From Coprobacillus sp. CAG:605 (lineage in GTDB: Bacteria > Bacillota_I > Bacilli_A > RF39 > UBA660), in NCBI GenBank assembly GCA_000433255.1, contig HF998225.1, positions 31,502 to 95,501 on the forward strand: 64,000 nt of DNA, read 5' to 3'. Shown one piece after another: positions 28,119 to 37,370 of this stretch (its first letter is position 1; every line of letters starts with the position of its first letter). The notes beneath the pieces are model-generated. The model did not search any database and was not told the DNA's origin. It saw only the letters and a list, made by a program, of their open reading frames with translations. Both the position numbers and the translations under genes were made by a program.

Positions 28119-28928
28119 CTCTACCGGTTCCGTTGAATACCAATAATAGTTACCATTATAGTCTTCTTTAAATACTGACTTATACTTTCTTGCATGTTTT
28201 TTATATTCATTAAGTGGTAAGTTATTTAAATATGTTTCTATATCATCAGTATCTATTGTAACTGAATCATCAAGTATAAAATCATAAGTATATATCATTA
28301 TTGTATCATCACTCTTCGAAGCACTGGCAAATCTCATATTACCACCGCCAAAAATATAACCACCATCCATAGCAATACATAATAAATCATTATTTCTTAC
28401 AAAACATGTATTAATATCAAATGGATCTTCTTTAAGCTCTAAAGTTTTATCCAATTCAAATACTCTTTTATACATAATATTAAGACTATCATAATTAATA
28501 TCATAAATATAATGTGTTGGATAATCAGCATACTCTGCTTCTAAAAACTTATCAATAGATGAATACATATTAACATCTTTCTTATTCGCATCATTAAGTG
28601 CAGAATAAGTTGCATTGGTAACTTCATCAGGATTTAACTGTTGCCATACTAAAGCATTCTTAAATTCATTATCTAAATCTTTAAATAACACTTTACTATT
28701 CTTAAAAAATTGATTAGGTATTCTATTATCTCCAAAAGTTGCCAATATATTATATAAAGGCTCAACCTCATCTTCAGTAAGTTCTCTACTAGGCTTATCA
28801 TCCACTACAATATCATCACATTTAGGTTTCTCATTTAAAACCACGACATACCGATAAGATAAATATCCCATAGCGCCAGCTAATAAAACAATAACCCCAA
28901 TTAAAACTTTATTTACTTTACTCTTCAT
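28113..28928 (-). CDS. Unknown membrane-anchored extracytoplasmic protein
   Basis: 271 residues. A basic N-terminus (MKSKVNK) and a hydrophobic helix at ~8-30 anchor it; the remaining ~235 residues are acidic and presumably outside the membrane, with Cys at about 37 and three more near 190-200. No family recognised. The start was chosen for its SD (AAAGGGTG, 4 nt spacing); the reading frame extends to 29069 but that extension lacks an SD. It lies downstream of the FtsEX-hydrolase operon and is separated from it by 177 nt with a promoter-like TTGAAT...TTATAT. Confidence 0.8.
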   Translation of the reverse strand: MKSKVNKVLIGVIVLLAGAMGYLSYRYVVVLNEKPKCDDIVVDDKPSRELTEDEVEPLYNILATFGDNRIPNQFFKNSKVLFKDLDNEFKNALVWQQLNPDEVTNATYSALNDANKKDVNMYSSIDKFLEAEYADYPTHYIYDINYDSLNIMYKRVFELDKTLELKEDPFDINTCFVRNNDLLCIAMDGGYIFGGGNMRFASASKSDDTIMIYTYDFILDDSVTIDTDDIETYLNNLPLNEYKKHARKYKSVFKEDYNGNYYWYSTEPVEE

Positions 28929-29077
28929 ACAACACCCTTTATCCTTATATATATAATAACATACTTTAACAACATTCAAAAGAAAAATCTCCATACAAGG
29001 AACACAACACGAAAAAAGCGTTACCAAGTCCCTATTTATAAGGCTTAACAGGATTTTACTGCAAAACAAAGATTACT

Positions 29078-29106
29078 AAAAAAAATATGATATTTCTACC
29101 ATATTT
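29078..29106 (-). terminator. Terminator of the ftsE-ftsX-hydrolase operon
   Basis: Minus strand AAATATG, 10-nt loop, CATATTT followed by T. It overlaps the hydrolase stop. Confidence 0.7.
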
Positions 29107-30329
29107 TATAAACTACGATTATACCACATAACTCCCTTAGCCGGATAACCATTTGGTTTTATCGCCTTAGCATTCAATAAACTAAATGCTTGATAATCTA
29201 CCATATAATAGCCACGTGATATTTGATAATGTAAATGAGGCCCCGTTGAACATCTATCCCAACTCCAAGTTTGAGGTCCACCCCCAACAGTGCCAATTTG
29301 AGTAGTTATATTAACTTGTTGTCCAGTTTTAACATTATAAGATAATAAATGTCCATAAGTTAGCGTATATCTCTTACCACCAACCATAACATGGATATAA
29401 ACAATATTACCACCACAAGACTTTTTACCATTTCTCCTAGTAACAGCCTTACCATCAACTACACCAGCAACCACCCCATTAGCAGTCGCATATACTGGCG
29501 TACCTTCCGTATTACCACCAATATCAATACCATAGTGAACATCACTAGAACGCGCCCCAAATGGTGAATTAATTCTTCCCTTAGTCGTTGGTTTTACCCA
29601 ACCATTAGAAGAGTTAATATCTAAGCAAGTTGACACTGGCTGAGTCTCTGTTGGACATATCTTCTTATAAAAGTTAATCAACGTTTGCATATTTTCTATC
29701 TTTGATTCTGCATCTTCTTGAATATCATTAATCTCATTTAAATGATCCCCCAAAGTTTCAATCGCTTCACTAGATTTCTTTATCGCCACATCTAACTCTA
29801 CATTCTTATTAGCTAAATCAACTTTTAATTGCTCATTCTCTTTAATCAAATTATCTAACTCCACAACCTTATTATTATAGTAATCAGTTATTTGATTTAC
29901 TGCTTGAACTCGCATAATTAAATCAGTTGTTGTCGAAGCCCCAATAATATATTCCATATAAGCATTCTGATTATTAGACATTTGATAATACTTTAGCAAA
30001 GTCTCCATTTCACTCTTCGAGCGTTCAATCCGATCATTAGAATCAGTAATCTTTTCTTCGGCTTCGGCAACCTCACCAACGATCTTATCTTTCTCTTGGT
30101 TAGCACTAACTATATTACTTTTATTTTGATTAATCTCACTTTGCGTTTGTTTTTTTTCTTTAATCGCACTTTCTTGTTGAGCCTTAAACTTAGCCAGTTC
30201 CTCACGCATCTGTTTTATCGTCATATTTTGTTCACTAGCGGCATATACCGCAATTGGTTCTAAAAAATATGGTATTAAAAACAAACCACTAAGAATAATT
30301 CTAAAACTATAATTAATTACTTTTCTCAT
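29106..30329 (-). CDS. M23 peptidoglycan hydrolase with coiled coil, FtsEX partner
   Basis: 407 residues. A signal peptide (hydrophobic ~10-30, ending AVYAAS) is followed by a long coiled coil (~35-225) and a C-terminal LytM/M23 zinc peptidase domain. The metal-binding motifs are complete: HYGIDIGG (HxxxD) and HLHYQ (HxH), so the enzyme is probably active. The architecture matches EnvC/PcsB/CwlO-type hydrolases that FtsEX switches on at the septum. It overlaps the 3' end of ftsX by 4 nt (ATGA), strong evidence for functional coupling. Four Cys in the catalytic region may form disulfides. Confidence 0.93.
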   Translation of the reverse strand: MRKVINYSFRIILSGLFLIPYFLEPIAVYAASEQNMTIKQMREELAKFKAQQESAIKEKKQTQSEINQNKSNIVSANQEKDKIVGEVAEAEEKITDSNDRIERSKSEMETLLKYYQMSNNQNAYMEYIIGASTTTDLIMRVQAVNQITDYYNNKVVELDNLIKENEQLKVDLANKNVELDVAIKKSSEAIETLGDHLNEINDIQEDAESKIENMQTLINFYKKICPTETQPVSTCLDINSSNGWVKPTTKGRINSPFGARSSDVHYGIDIGGNTEGTPVYATANGVVAGVVDGKAVTRRNGKKSCGGNIVYIHVMVGGKRYTLTYGHLLSYNVKTGQQVNITTQIGTVGGGPQTWSWDRCSTGPHLHYQISRGYYMVDYQAFSLLNAKAIKPNGYPAKGVMWYNRSL

Positions 30330-31219
30330 ATTTTTAAATACTTTCTAACAGCGCGTCCACTACCAAACATACCAACAATACCACCAAGTATTGCTAGTAC
30401 TCCTGATATATACCATACAAGACTCATCGGTTTAATAAGCTCAATCAAATGAGAAAATAAATATCCATCAAAATGATCATAAAACAAAATATAACCATAA
30501 ATTGTAACTATTATTGGAATAACAGAACCAATAAGCCCTAGAAAGAAGCCTTCAATAATAAATGGTTGCTTAATAACAAAATTACTAGTGCCAACTAAAC
30601 GCATAATTTCAATTTCACTTTTTCTTGAAAATATCGTTAATTTAATCGTATTACTAATTAAGAATGCCGTTACTAAAATTAACGCTAATACCACAACAAC
30701 TGTTGCTTTCTTAACAATATCAAATATAGCAATCATTTTATCAACAGTCTCTTCACCATACTGAGCACTCTTAACCCCGTCATAATTTCTAATAATACTA
30801 GCTACATACGAAATACTATTGATATCTTTAACTTTAACAATAACCGAATCAAGTAATGGATTATCTTCTAAATAACTTAATGTTGCATCAAGTTCACTTG
30901 AATAACTTTGTATTTCCTTCTTCCATTCTTCTTTTGTTTTCAAAGTAGCTTTTTCTACTCCGTCAAGACCAGATATATTACTATATATTTCATTTTCCGT
31001 CTCTGTACTTACATCTTCATTCAAATAAACAACTATTGATAATTCATCTTCTAACGTTTTCGTAAAATTATTAACATTAGCGGTTATAACCATCGATAGA
31101 GCCACTAAAATCAAAGTGATCGTAATACAAGTTATAGCGGCCAAGGAAAGACTAAAATTTCTAACAACACTTCTAAATGCATCGCGTACATTTCTTACAA
31201 AAATTCTAATTATTTTCAT
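30326..31219 (-). CDS. ftsX: Cell-division protein FtsX
   Basis: 297 residues. One N-terminal membrane helix (~20-45), an extracellular domain (~50-170) that would contact the hydrolase, and three C-terminal helices (~175-285), the standard FtsX topology. The start RNVRDAFRSVVRNFSLSLAAITCITITLILVAL is typical. It overlaps ftsE upstream by 14 nt and the hydrolase downstream by 4 nt. Confidence 0.97.
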   Translation of the reverse strand: MKIIRIFVRNVRDAFRSVVRNFSLSLAAITCITITLILVALSMVITANVNNFTKTLEDELSIVVYLNEDVSTETENEIYSNISGLDGVEKATLKTKEEWKKEIQSYSSELDATLSYLEDNPLLDSVIVKVKDINSISYVASIIRNYDGVKSAQYGEETVDKMIAIFDIVKKATVVVVLALILVTAFLISNTIKLTIFSRKSEIEIMRLVGTSNFVIKQPFIIEGFFLGLIGSVIPIIVTIYGYILFYDHFDGYLFSHLIELIKPMSLVWYISGVLAILGGIVGMFGSGRAVRKYLKI

Positions 31220-31907
31220 GAACCTTATAACTTCCTTTCTCTACATCGCTAACCTTTACACCATTTTCAATGGTAATAACACGTTTCTTCATCCGGTTAA
31301 CAATATCCTTATCATGAGTTGCCATTACAACTGTAGTGCCTAAATCTTTATTAATGTCATTTATAACGTCCATAATTTCCTTAGAAGTATCGGGATCCAA
31401 ATTTCCGGTCGGTTCATCACATATCAATAATTTTGGTTGATTTACTATTGCTCTTGCAATACATACACGCTGCTGCTCTCCACCAGAAAGCTCTCTTGGA
31501 AAAGACCTGGTCTTTTCTTTCAAACCAACTCGTTCTAGCGCCTTTAATACTCGCGGTTTAATCTCACTAGATTTCATACCTATTGCTTCTAACCCAAAGG
31601 CTACATTTTCATATACATTAAGCTTTGGTAACAATTTAAAATCTTGGAATACCACTCCTAATTTTCTTCTTAACTTATATACTTTACCATTTCTTAACTT
31701 AGAAACATTTATCCCCCCAACAAAAACTTCTCCTCTTGTTGGTTTCTCCTCTCGATAAAGCATTTTTATCAAAGTAGATTTCCCTGAAGCAGTCGCTCCA
31801 ATAACAAAGACAAATTCGCCTTTCTTAATCTCTAAGTTTAAATCGGCAATGGCTGTAACTCCATTTTTGTACACTTTGGAGCAATTTTTAATTTCAATAA
31901 ACTTCAT
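31206..31907 (-). CDS. ftsE: Cell-division ATPase FtsE
   Basis: 233 residues. Walker A GATASGKST (Ala in place of the usual Gly-Ala-Gly order), signature LSGGEQQR, Walker B LLICDEPTGNLD and the switch His in ATHD. FtsE drives conformational change in FtsX to activate a periplasmic/wall hydrolase. First gene of the three-gene operon. Confidence 0.97.
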   Translation of the reverse strand: MKFIEIKNCSKVYKNGVTAIADLNLEIKKGEFVFVIGATASGKSTLIKMLYREEKPTRGEVFVGGINVSKLRNGKVYKLRRKLGVVFQDFKLLPKLNVYENVAFGLEAIGMKSSEIKPRVLKALERVGLKEKTRSFPRELSGGEQQRVCIARAIVNQPKLLICDEPTGNLDPDTSKEIMDVINDINKDLGTTVVMATHDKDIVNRMKKRVITIENGVKVSDVEKGSYKVHENN

Positions 31908-31939
31908 TTAATACCACCTTACCATTATTATCATAACAC

Positions 31940-31983
31940 AAAAAAAAGAAGATTTCATCTCCAATAATAGGAAATTCTTCTTC
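31940..31983 (-). terminator. Terminator of YitT gene, upstream of ftsE
   Basis: Minus strand AAGAAGA(A)TTTC ... GAAATCTTCTT with a bulge, followed by a run of T (31940-31947). Confidence 0.75.
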
Positions 31984-31993
31984 TTTACGTTGA

Positions 31994-32899
31994 CTAAATA
32001 GGTAAAAATGTATTTTTTTCTTTTTTAACCCCACCACTAACTTCATAACAATCTGTTATAACAAAGAAAGCATCAGGATCAATTGCTAGTATCATTTCTC
32101 TAAAAGCATAATATTCTCTTGTTGGCACTACTACCATAAGCATTTTTCTTGGTGTTAATTTAAAGCCACCTTCAGTATGAATTATTGTCATACCACTTTC
32201 TAAATCATCTAAAACAAACTTTTTAATCTTAGCAGTCTTCTTAGAATAGATAAAGAACATCTTACTATTAGATATTCCTATCAATATTTTATCAGTTATA
32301 TTAGCACAAACAACATTTAAAATTATTGAATATATTACCGAAGGAATTCCTAAAACTAAGCCTCCTAATAAAACTATTATCACATTTTCTATTAACTGAC
32401 TTGTTCCCTCTGTTAACCTTTGAAACTTACTAATCATTTTCATAATTAAATCGCCACCGCCAGTTGTAAAACCAGCTTTATAAATCAAACCATTTCCTAC
32501 ACCAATTATTCCCCCACATAAAATAATAGTAATCAAAATATTTTGAAATTTAAAATGTGGACTTAGAAATGTTGCTAAAGGCTCCACTAACATTATTGCC
32601 ACCGGATACAATATAGCACCAACTACACTTCGCATCACCTGCTCTTTATCTAGGGCAAAATAACTAATTATAAGAAGAATAACACTACTTTCTAAGATAA
32701 ATACCGATGGTTTTAACCCAAATAGTTCTTTAAAAATAATTGCCAGCCCACTAGTACCCCCAATATTAAAATTATTAGGAACCACTAATAGGTTATAATT
32801 TAGAGCTAACAAAAAAACACCACATAAAAACGAAACAATTCTTTGAACTAAATTTCTCTTTAATATCTCTTTCTTTAAGGTTTCAAATGTCATATCCAT
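31994..32899 (-). CDS. YitT family membrane protein (copy 1)
   Basis: 301 residues. Five or six membrane helices in residues 15-190 (YitT/DUF161 fold with NFNIGGTSGLAII and KAGFTTGGGDLI), then a soluble C-terminal DUF2179 domain (~215-290). Function of the family is not known. A second copy lies at 54197. Its start region is nearly identical to that of pgk. Weak homology to other transport proteins is possible but not visible. Confidence 0.92.
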   Translation of the reverse strand: MDMTFETLKKEILKRNLVQRIVSFLCGVFLLALNYNLLVVPNNFNIGGTSGLAIIFKELFGLKPSVFILESSVILLIISYFALDKEQVMRSVVGAILYPVAIMLVEPLATFLSPHFKFQNILITIILCGGIIGVGNGLIYKAGFTTGGGDLIMKMISKFQRLTEGTSQLIENVIIVLLGGLVLGIPSVIYSIILNVVCANITDKILIGISNSKMFFIYSKKTAKIKKFVLDDLESGMTIIHTEGGFKLTPRKMLMVVVPTREYYAFREMILAIDPDAFFVITDCYEVSGGVKKEKNTFLPI

Positions 32900-32943
32900 A
32901 GCAACACCTACTATACTAAGTATACTATATTTTAACTCTTTTG

Positions 32944-32962
32944 CATATATTTAATCGAGGTG
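32944..32962 (+). promoter_or_regulatory. Possible sporulation-sigma -10 and SD of gerQ
   Basis: CATATATT at 32944-32951 resembles the -10 of mother-cell sigma-E/K promoters; no convincing -35 found. SD GAGGTG at 32957-32962, 10 nt before ATG. GerQ is a mother-cell gene in B. subtilis, which motivates the guess. Confidence 0.3.
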
Positions 32963-32972
32963 AAAATTTTAA

Positions 32973-33335
32973 ATGAATGGAACATATTATCAAAATCCGA
33001 CTTTTCCCCAAAATAACAATAACTTTGAAACACCAATAACTAATAAAACTCCTCCAGGAAATATTAGTTCAATGCCAATGGAACAAAGTTACATTGAAAA
33101 CATCTTACGTTTAAATAAAGGAAAAATGGTTAAAGCATACGTCAGTTTCCCAGACTCAACCGAATGGCGTAATAAAATATTTGCTGGTCGTATCGAAGAA
33201 GCTGGCCGCGACCACTTAATAATCAGTAATCCCAATACTGGAGAATGGGACTTAATCTTAATGATTTACTTAAATTATGTTACATTTGATGAGCGCATTA
33301 ACTACTCTCATGATTATTCGGAAAAAACTTTCTAG
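32973..33335 (+). CDS. gerQ: Spore coat protein GerQ
   Basis: 120 residues. The C-terminal 85 residues contain ESYIENILRLNKGK, EEAGRDHLIISNPNTGEWDLILMIYLNYVTFDE, a close match to GerQ of Bacillus; the N-terminus is Asn/Pro-rich and low-complexity as usual. GerQ is a spore coat protein needed for localisation of the cortex-lytic enzyme CwlJ and is cross-linked by a transglutaminase. No cwlJ is in this window. One of the few plus-strand genes. Confidence 0.93.
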   Translation: MNGTYYQNPTFPQNNNNFETPITNKTPPGNISSMPMEQSYIENILRLNKGKMVKAYVSFPDSTEWRNKIFAGRIEEAGRDHLIISNPNTGEWDLILMIYLNYVTFDERINYSHDYSEKTF

Positions 33336-33355
33336 AGCGTTATGCTCTTTTTATT
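33332..33355 (+). terminator. Terminator of gerQ
   Basis: AGAGC-GTTAT-GCTCT followed by TTTTATTTT; overlaps the gerQ stop. Confidence 0.8.
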
Positions 33356-33854
33356 TTAAGTAATTTATTAACTTTGGTATTTCTAACCCTAAAACCGTTT
33401 TCTCCCCATGCCCAGGATAAACATCTATATCTTTGGGATAATTAACCATTTTTTCTAAAGAATTTAGCATATCTTCATAAGAACCAGTTGGCAAATCCAT
33501 TCTCCCCATTGTTCCTTGAAATATAAAATCTCCCGTAAACATCGCCTTATCGTCTTTAAAATAAAAAGTTAAAGAATCTTTAGTATGACCAGGTGTCTCT
33601 ATTACTTCAATATTCCAACCTATATTTGCCAAATCATTTTCTTTAGTAATATTATATTTTTCTTTCATTTTATCTAATGCACCCACATGGTCAAAGTGAT
33701 GATGCGTAACTAGTATTCCTACTACCGTTTTAGTAATATTTTCACTTATTCTAATTGCTTCATCTCCTGGATCAATAATTATACACTCATTATTTTTCTC
33801 TACTATATAACAATTTTCTTCTAATTCGCCTACTACTATTCTTTTGATTTTCAT
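33351..33854 (-). CDS. Metallo-beta-lactamase-fold hydrolase (glyoxalase-II-like)
   Basis: 167 residues, shorter than typical members (~205). The zinc motif THHHFDHVG (HxHxDH) is present, then ETPGHTKDS and the Asp in FTGDFIFQ and a late His in YPGHGEK. These are the ligands of the binuclear centre. The substrate is not evident; glyoxalase II-like thioesterases or a general hydrolase are possible. It lies convergent with gerQ. Confidence 0.9.
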   Translation of the reverse strand: MKIKRIVVGELEENCYIVEKNNECIIIDPGDEAIRISENITKTVVGILVTHHHFDHVGALDKMKEKYNITKENDLANIGWNIEVIETPGHTKDSLTFYFKDDKAMFTGDFIFQGTMGRMDLPTGSYEDMLNSLEKMVNYPKDIDVYPGHGEKTVLGLEIPKLINYLK

Positions 33855-33901
33855 AATTAAACAACCAACCTTTCATACCAATAAAATAACCTAAATAAAT
33901 T

Positions 33902-33934
33902 AAAAAAGCAATAACCTATATTAATGGTTACTAC
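33902..33934 (-). terminator. Terminator of the ABC exporter operon
   Basis: Minus strand GTAGTAACC-ATTAATATA-GGTTATTGC (two or three G-U pairs) followed by TTTTTT; overlaps the stop of the gene at 33931. Confidence 0.75.
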
Positions 33935-34770
33935 TTTATTAATAACAATATAACTTTATACCCAATTATGGCTATTTCTAAAGAAACAATACCTGTAGCA
34001 AGCTGCAAAATAGCTATCTTTAAAATAAAATACCCCAACACTTTCATTTTAGATATGCCAACAACCTCATACATAAAATTATTTTTCTTATCATTCATGT
34101 AAATATTAAAAATAGAAAGAAAAAGCAAAATAATAAATACTATTATACATAATACAATAAAAACATTAAGTAAATTAATAATTCCTTCAAAATTAGCCAT
34201 AGCTGCTCTAGAATTAAAAATAACTGTATTTCCTATCATTTCCTTATTCATATTCATTAAAATACTATTACTTTTTAGCCAGTTCTTCAAAGTAAATATC
34301 TTTATTAAACTACTATTCTCTTCCCCCAATATTTTATTAAACTGTTCGCTATTTACTGAATAAAATCTAAAGTTATACTTATCTTCTTGCTTATTTTTAA
34401 CAACAAACAAATTTAAGTATTTTCCATAGTTAAAATCTAATGTATCATTAACATTCAAATCTTCACTATAACTAGGAACGACTATTTCATTATTCTTTAA
34501 ACTATCATCTTTAATAAAAATATACTCCTGATTATCAGCATTAACTAAACATCCATCTTCAATATTATCAACATCTTTAAAGTGTTTAAGAATTTCAAAG
34601 TCTTGTTCATTATCTATATAAACATAAGAATTCTTATTTGCTGCATTATTTAGCCCTATATAATAGCACTTAAATAAAAGCAAAATAAACATTATAAAAT
34701 AAATTGAAGTAAATATAATTATATAGTTTTTTGTTGTTTTTCTTCTGAAAAAAGATTTCAATATTAGCAT
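33931..34770 (-). CDS. ABC exporter permease, FtsX/MacB-like (short)
   Basis: 279 residues. One N-terminal membrane helix (~15-40), a ~150-residue extracytoplasmic part, and two C-terminal helices (~195-225, ~250-275), one fewer than the 1+3 arrangement of full FtsX-like permeases, so it may be reduced. Its start overlaps the stop of the next permease by 7 nt. Third gene of an ATPase-permease-permease operon. Confidence 0.75.
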   Translation of the reverse strand: MLILKSFFRRKTTKNYIIIFTSIYFIMFILLLFKCYYIGLNNAANKNSYVYIDNEQDFEILKHFKDVDNIEDGCLVNADNQEYIFIKDDSLKNNEIVVPSYSEDLNVNDTLDFNYGKYLNLFVVKNKQEDKYNFRFYSVNSEQFNKILGEENSSLIKIFTLKNWLKSNSILMNMNKEMIGNTVIFNSRAAMANFEGIINLLNVFIVLCIIVFIILLFLSIFNIYMNDKKNNFMYEVVGISKMKVLGYFILKIAILQLATGIVSLEIAIIGYKVILLLIK

Positions 34771-35999
34771 AATTCACCTTTTAACAATCTACTAGTATTT
34801 CTTTTTAAAATATTAGTAACTAGCCTTCTATTTACATACACTATAAATAACAAAAGAACTCCAAAATACATACTAATAAACAATACTGGTACAACAACAC
34901 TTACACTATTATAAACAAATTCATATAATAAGGTTCTAATTAATATTTGCAAAACTATGTAGTAAATTACAAAACTAAATATAAAACTTATTCCATAAAC
35001 TATAATATTTTCCCAAATATCTAAATTTAATATTAGTTTATTTTCAAACCCAACCGCACTTTGTATTCCATAAACTCTTAATTTTTCCTTAGTCTTTTTA
35101 ACTATAAAATTATATATAATATTTATACAAACTATTAAAACTATCAAACATATTAAAAGTGGTATATAAATATATATGAATATAGATTGATTATCTAATA
35201 CAAAATAATTTTCTACATTATATCCAAGTTCAATTAACTTACTTTTAACTTTAGAAAGATTATCTAATTTATCAACTAATACCATTAATCCTTCATACTC
35301 ATAGTAATCTTCTATTTCATTACCTTCATTATCAACCCCATAACCAATACCACTATATGGTGAAGCAAGTTTATCATAATCTTTAATATTTACCAAACAA
35401 GTATTAATCGAATTAAGTGATTCGTTTTGGTTATAAGTTCCAACAATCTCAAATTGATAATTTTGTTCACCTGATTCTGACTTAATCTCTACTTTTTTCC
35501 CTATATAATCAAAGCCATTCAACACTTTTGAATAAACAATACCCATATCAAAGTTATCAGCATCACTACTCAATGCTAAAGAATGGGGATAAAATTTTTT
35601 AGGACATATTATTTTACCTTCTTCCAAAGTATTTTCATCATAACTTGATTTAATATTTCGCCCTGAAATTAGCGGAAAAATTTGAATAGAGCCTTTTAAA
35701 TCGTCTACATCAAAATCTTTAACTTTAACAATTGAGCCATTCAAATACTTAGTACTTCCTACAAATGTAACATTTTCAATTGAACTAACTTTCAAAATAT
35801 CATCATTAATATTATCTTCTTTTTGATTTATCGTTAAAGTCCTGTATTCATAATTCTTATTTATAAGATTATTTTTATAGTTAAATATAGTCCAAGTAAT
35901 CGTCAATCCAAAGAAAGATATAAGAAGTAAAAACATCAGAATAATCATCATTACTATATTTCTTTTTTGTAATATTTTTCTTTTTAAGTACCAACTCAT
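34764..35999 (-). CDS. ABC exporter permease, FtsX/MacB-like
   Basis: 411 residues. An N-terminal helix (~15-40), a large extracytoplasmic domain (~45-270) that resembles MacB_PCD, then three helices (~275-300, ~325-355, ~370-395). This is the usual topology of MacB/LolCE-type permeases. Its start is 2 nt after the end of the ATPase gene, showing translational coupling. Confidence 0.85.
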   Translation of the reverse strand: MSWYLKRKILQKRNIVMMIILMFLLLISFFGLTITWTIFNYKNNLINKNYEYRTLTINQKEDNINDDILKVSSIENVTFVGSTKYLNGSIVKVKDFDVDDLKGSIQIFPLISGRNIKSSYDENTLEEGKIICPKKFYPHSLALSSDADNFDMGIVYSKVLNGFDYIGKKVEIKSESGEQNYQFEIVGTYNQNESLNSINTCLVNIKDYDKLASPYSGIGYGVDNEGNEIEDYYEYEGLMVLVDKLDNLSKVKSKLIELGYNVENYFVLDNQSIFIYIYIPLLICLIVLIVCINIIYNFIVKKTKEKLRVYGIQSAVGFENKLILNLDIWENIIVYGISFIFSFVIYYIVLQILIRTLLYEFVYNSVSVVVPVLFISMYFGVLLLFIVYVNRRLVTNILKRNTSRLLKGELC

Positions 36000-36000
36000 A

Positions 36001-36666
36001 TTACTTCACCAATTTTCCATTAGCGATTTTAATAATCTTATCGGCATAGCTTTTTACTTCATTACTATGGGAAACAACAATTACACATTTACCTTCTTTG
36101 CTTAAATCCTTCAAAATTTGAAATATCATTTTTTCATTATCTTCATCTAAATTTCCCGTTGGTTCATCCGCTAATATAATCTTAGGATTATTAATTAATG
36201 CCCTAGCAATTGCTACTCTTTGCTTCTCACCACCACTTAACTGACTAGGAAAATGATTTTTTCTATCTACTATTCCCACTTTAGTTAAAGCCTCTATTAC
36301 CATCTCATTTTTCGTTTCTTTACTTAATTCTTTATGAGTAATCAGCGGTAACATTACATTTTCATACACATTTAAATATTCATCTAAATAAAAATCTTGA
36401 AACACAAATCCAACATAATCACGACGTATCTTAGATATTTTATTATTATCAAAATCTTTAACCTCTTCACCATTTATCAAGTAAGTACCACTATCAAAGC
36501 TTTCCAATAACCCTAAAATACTTATTAAGGTTGTCTTACCACTACCAGAATGACCCATTATTCCATAAAAATTATTCATTTCAAAAGTATAGGATACATC
36601 ATTTAAAGCCATAACTTTTTCGTTTTTAACCACATATACTTTTTTTACATTTTTAAGTTCCAACAT
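36001..36666 (-). CDS. ABC transporter ATPase, LolD/MacB type
   Basis: 221 residues. Walker A GHSGSGKTT, signature LSGGEKQR, Walker B IILADEPTGNLD, switch His in VSHS. Together with the two following permeases it would form a mechanotransmission-type exporter; the cargo (peptide, lipoprotein, antibiotic) cannot be inferred from the sequence. Divergent from the lemA-like gene. Confidence 0.92.
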   Translation of the reverse strand: MLELKNVKKVYVVKNEKVMALNDVSYTFEMNNFYGIMGHSGSGKTTLISILGLLESFDSGTYLINGEEVKDFDNNKISKIRRDYVGFVFQDFYLDEYLNVYENVMLPLITHKELSKETKNEMVIEALTKVGIVDRKNHFPSQLSGGEKQRVAIARALINNPKIILADEPTGNLDEDNEKMIFQILKDLSKEGKCVIVVSHSNEVKSYADKIIKIANGKLVK

Positions 36667-36765
36667 TATATCAACTCATTTCTACTATAAGTTTAACAAT
36701 ATTTTTCTAAATTCTCAACTCTCATGTAAAACAATAAAATAAATAATTTCAATTTTAGAAAACTA

Positions 36766-36774
36766 TGTTATAAT
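36766..36774 (+). promoter_or_regulatory. Extended -10 promoter of lemA-like gene
   Basis: TGT-TATAAT (36766-36774) with a poor -35 (TTTCAA/TTCAAT) 15-16 nt upstream. Confidence 0.5.
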
Positions 36775-36799
36775 TTATTTAGAATATGAGGTGTTTTTA

Positions 36800-37345
36800 A
36801 TGGGACTAATATATGCACTACTCCTAATTTTAATCCTAGCCTGTGTTATAGGCATTATCTATATTATTTATTTTAACAAACTACAAGACTGTAAAGTTAA
36901 AATTGATGAAGCTGAAAGTATAATTGACGAAGCTTTAAGAGCTAAATATGATACTTTAATAAAAACTACTAATATCATAAAATCAAGTATTGATGATAAC
37001 AAAATTAATTTCAAAGACCTTGAAAGTCTTAAAGAAGAAAATATTTCTAACTTTGATTTAGAACGTAAACTAAATGACTCAATAATCTTAATTGATAAAA
37101 TCAAAGAAGACTATAAAGAACAAACCGATACTAAAGATTTAAGAAGCTTAAATAATGAAATAAAAAGAGCTGATGAAAAAATATCAGCTGCTAAAAAGTA
37201 TTATAATAAATACGTATCTATTTCTAATGAATTAGTTAGAAAGTTTCCTTCCAACATTATTGCCAAACTTCATGGTATTACCATTAAAAATTTCTTCGAT
37301 GGTAAAGACATGAACGACGATATCTTAGATGATTTTAAGTTCTAG
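36800..37345 (+). CDS. LemA-family membrane protein
   Basis: 181 residues. One N-terminal membrane helix (~4-28) followed by a helical bundle; the C-terminal AAKKYYNKYVSISNELVRKFPSNIIAKL is the LemA signature. Function unknown; members are often co-expressed with surface proteases. An in-frame GTG at 36791 is part of the SD (GAGGTG); the ATG at 36800 is preferred. Plus strand, divergent from the ABC exporter. Confidence 0.88.
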   Translation: MGLIYALLLILILACVIGIIYIIYFNKLQDCKVKIDEAESIIDEALRAKYDTLIKTTNIIKSSIDDNKINFKDLESLKEENISNFDLERKLNDSIILIDKIKEDYKEQTDTKDLRSLNNEIKRADEKISAAKKYYNKYVSISNELVRKFPSNIIAKLHGITIKNFFDGKDMNDDILDDFKF

Positions 37346-37366
37346 ATTATTTCTAGTTCTTTTTTT
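37342..37366 (+). terminator. Weak terminator of lemA-like gene
   Basis: CTAGA-TTATT-TCTAG followed by TTCTTTTTTT. The stem overlaps the stop codon. Confidence 0.45.
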
Positions 37367-37370
37367 ATAA

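Noticed and set aside
28929..29069. 47-residue N-terminal extension of the protein at 28113
   Set aside because: The internal ATG at 28928 has a clear SD (AAAGGGTG) and a typical membrane-anchor start; the extension is Cys-rich and lacks an SD.
6440..29218. CACGTG cores at 6440, 10282 and 29213 as parS candidates
   Set aside because: Flanks do not match the parS consensus TGTTNCACGTGAAACA; all are inside coding sequence.
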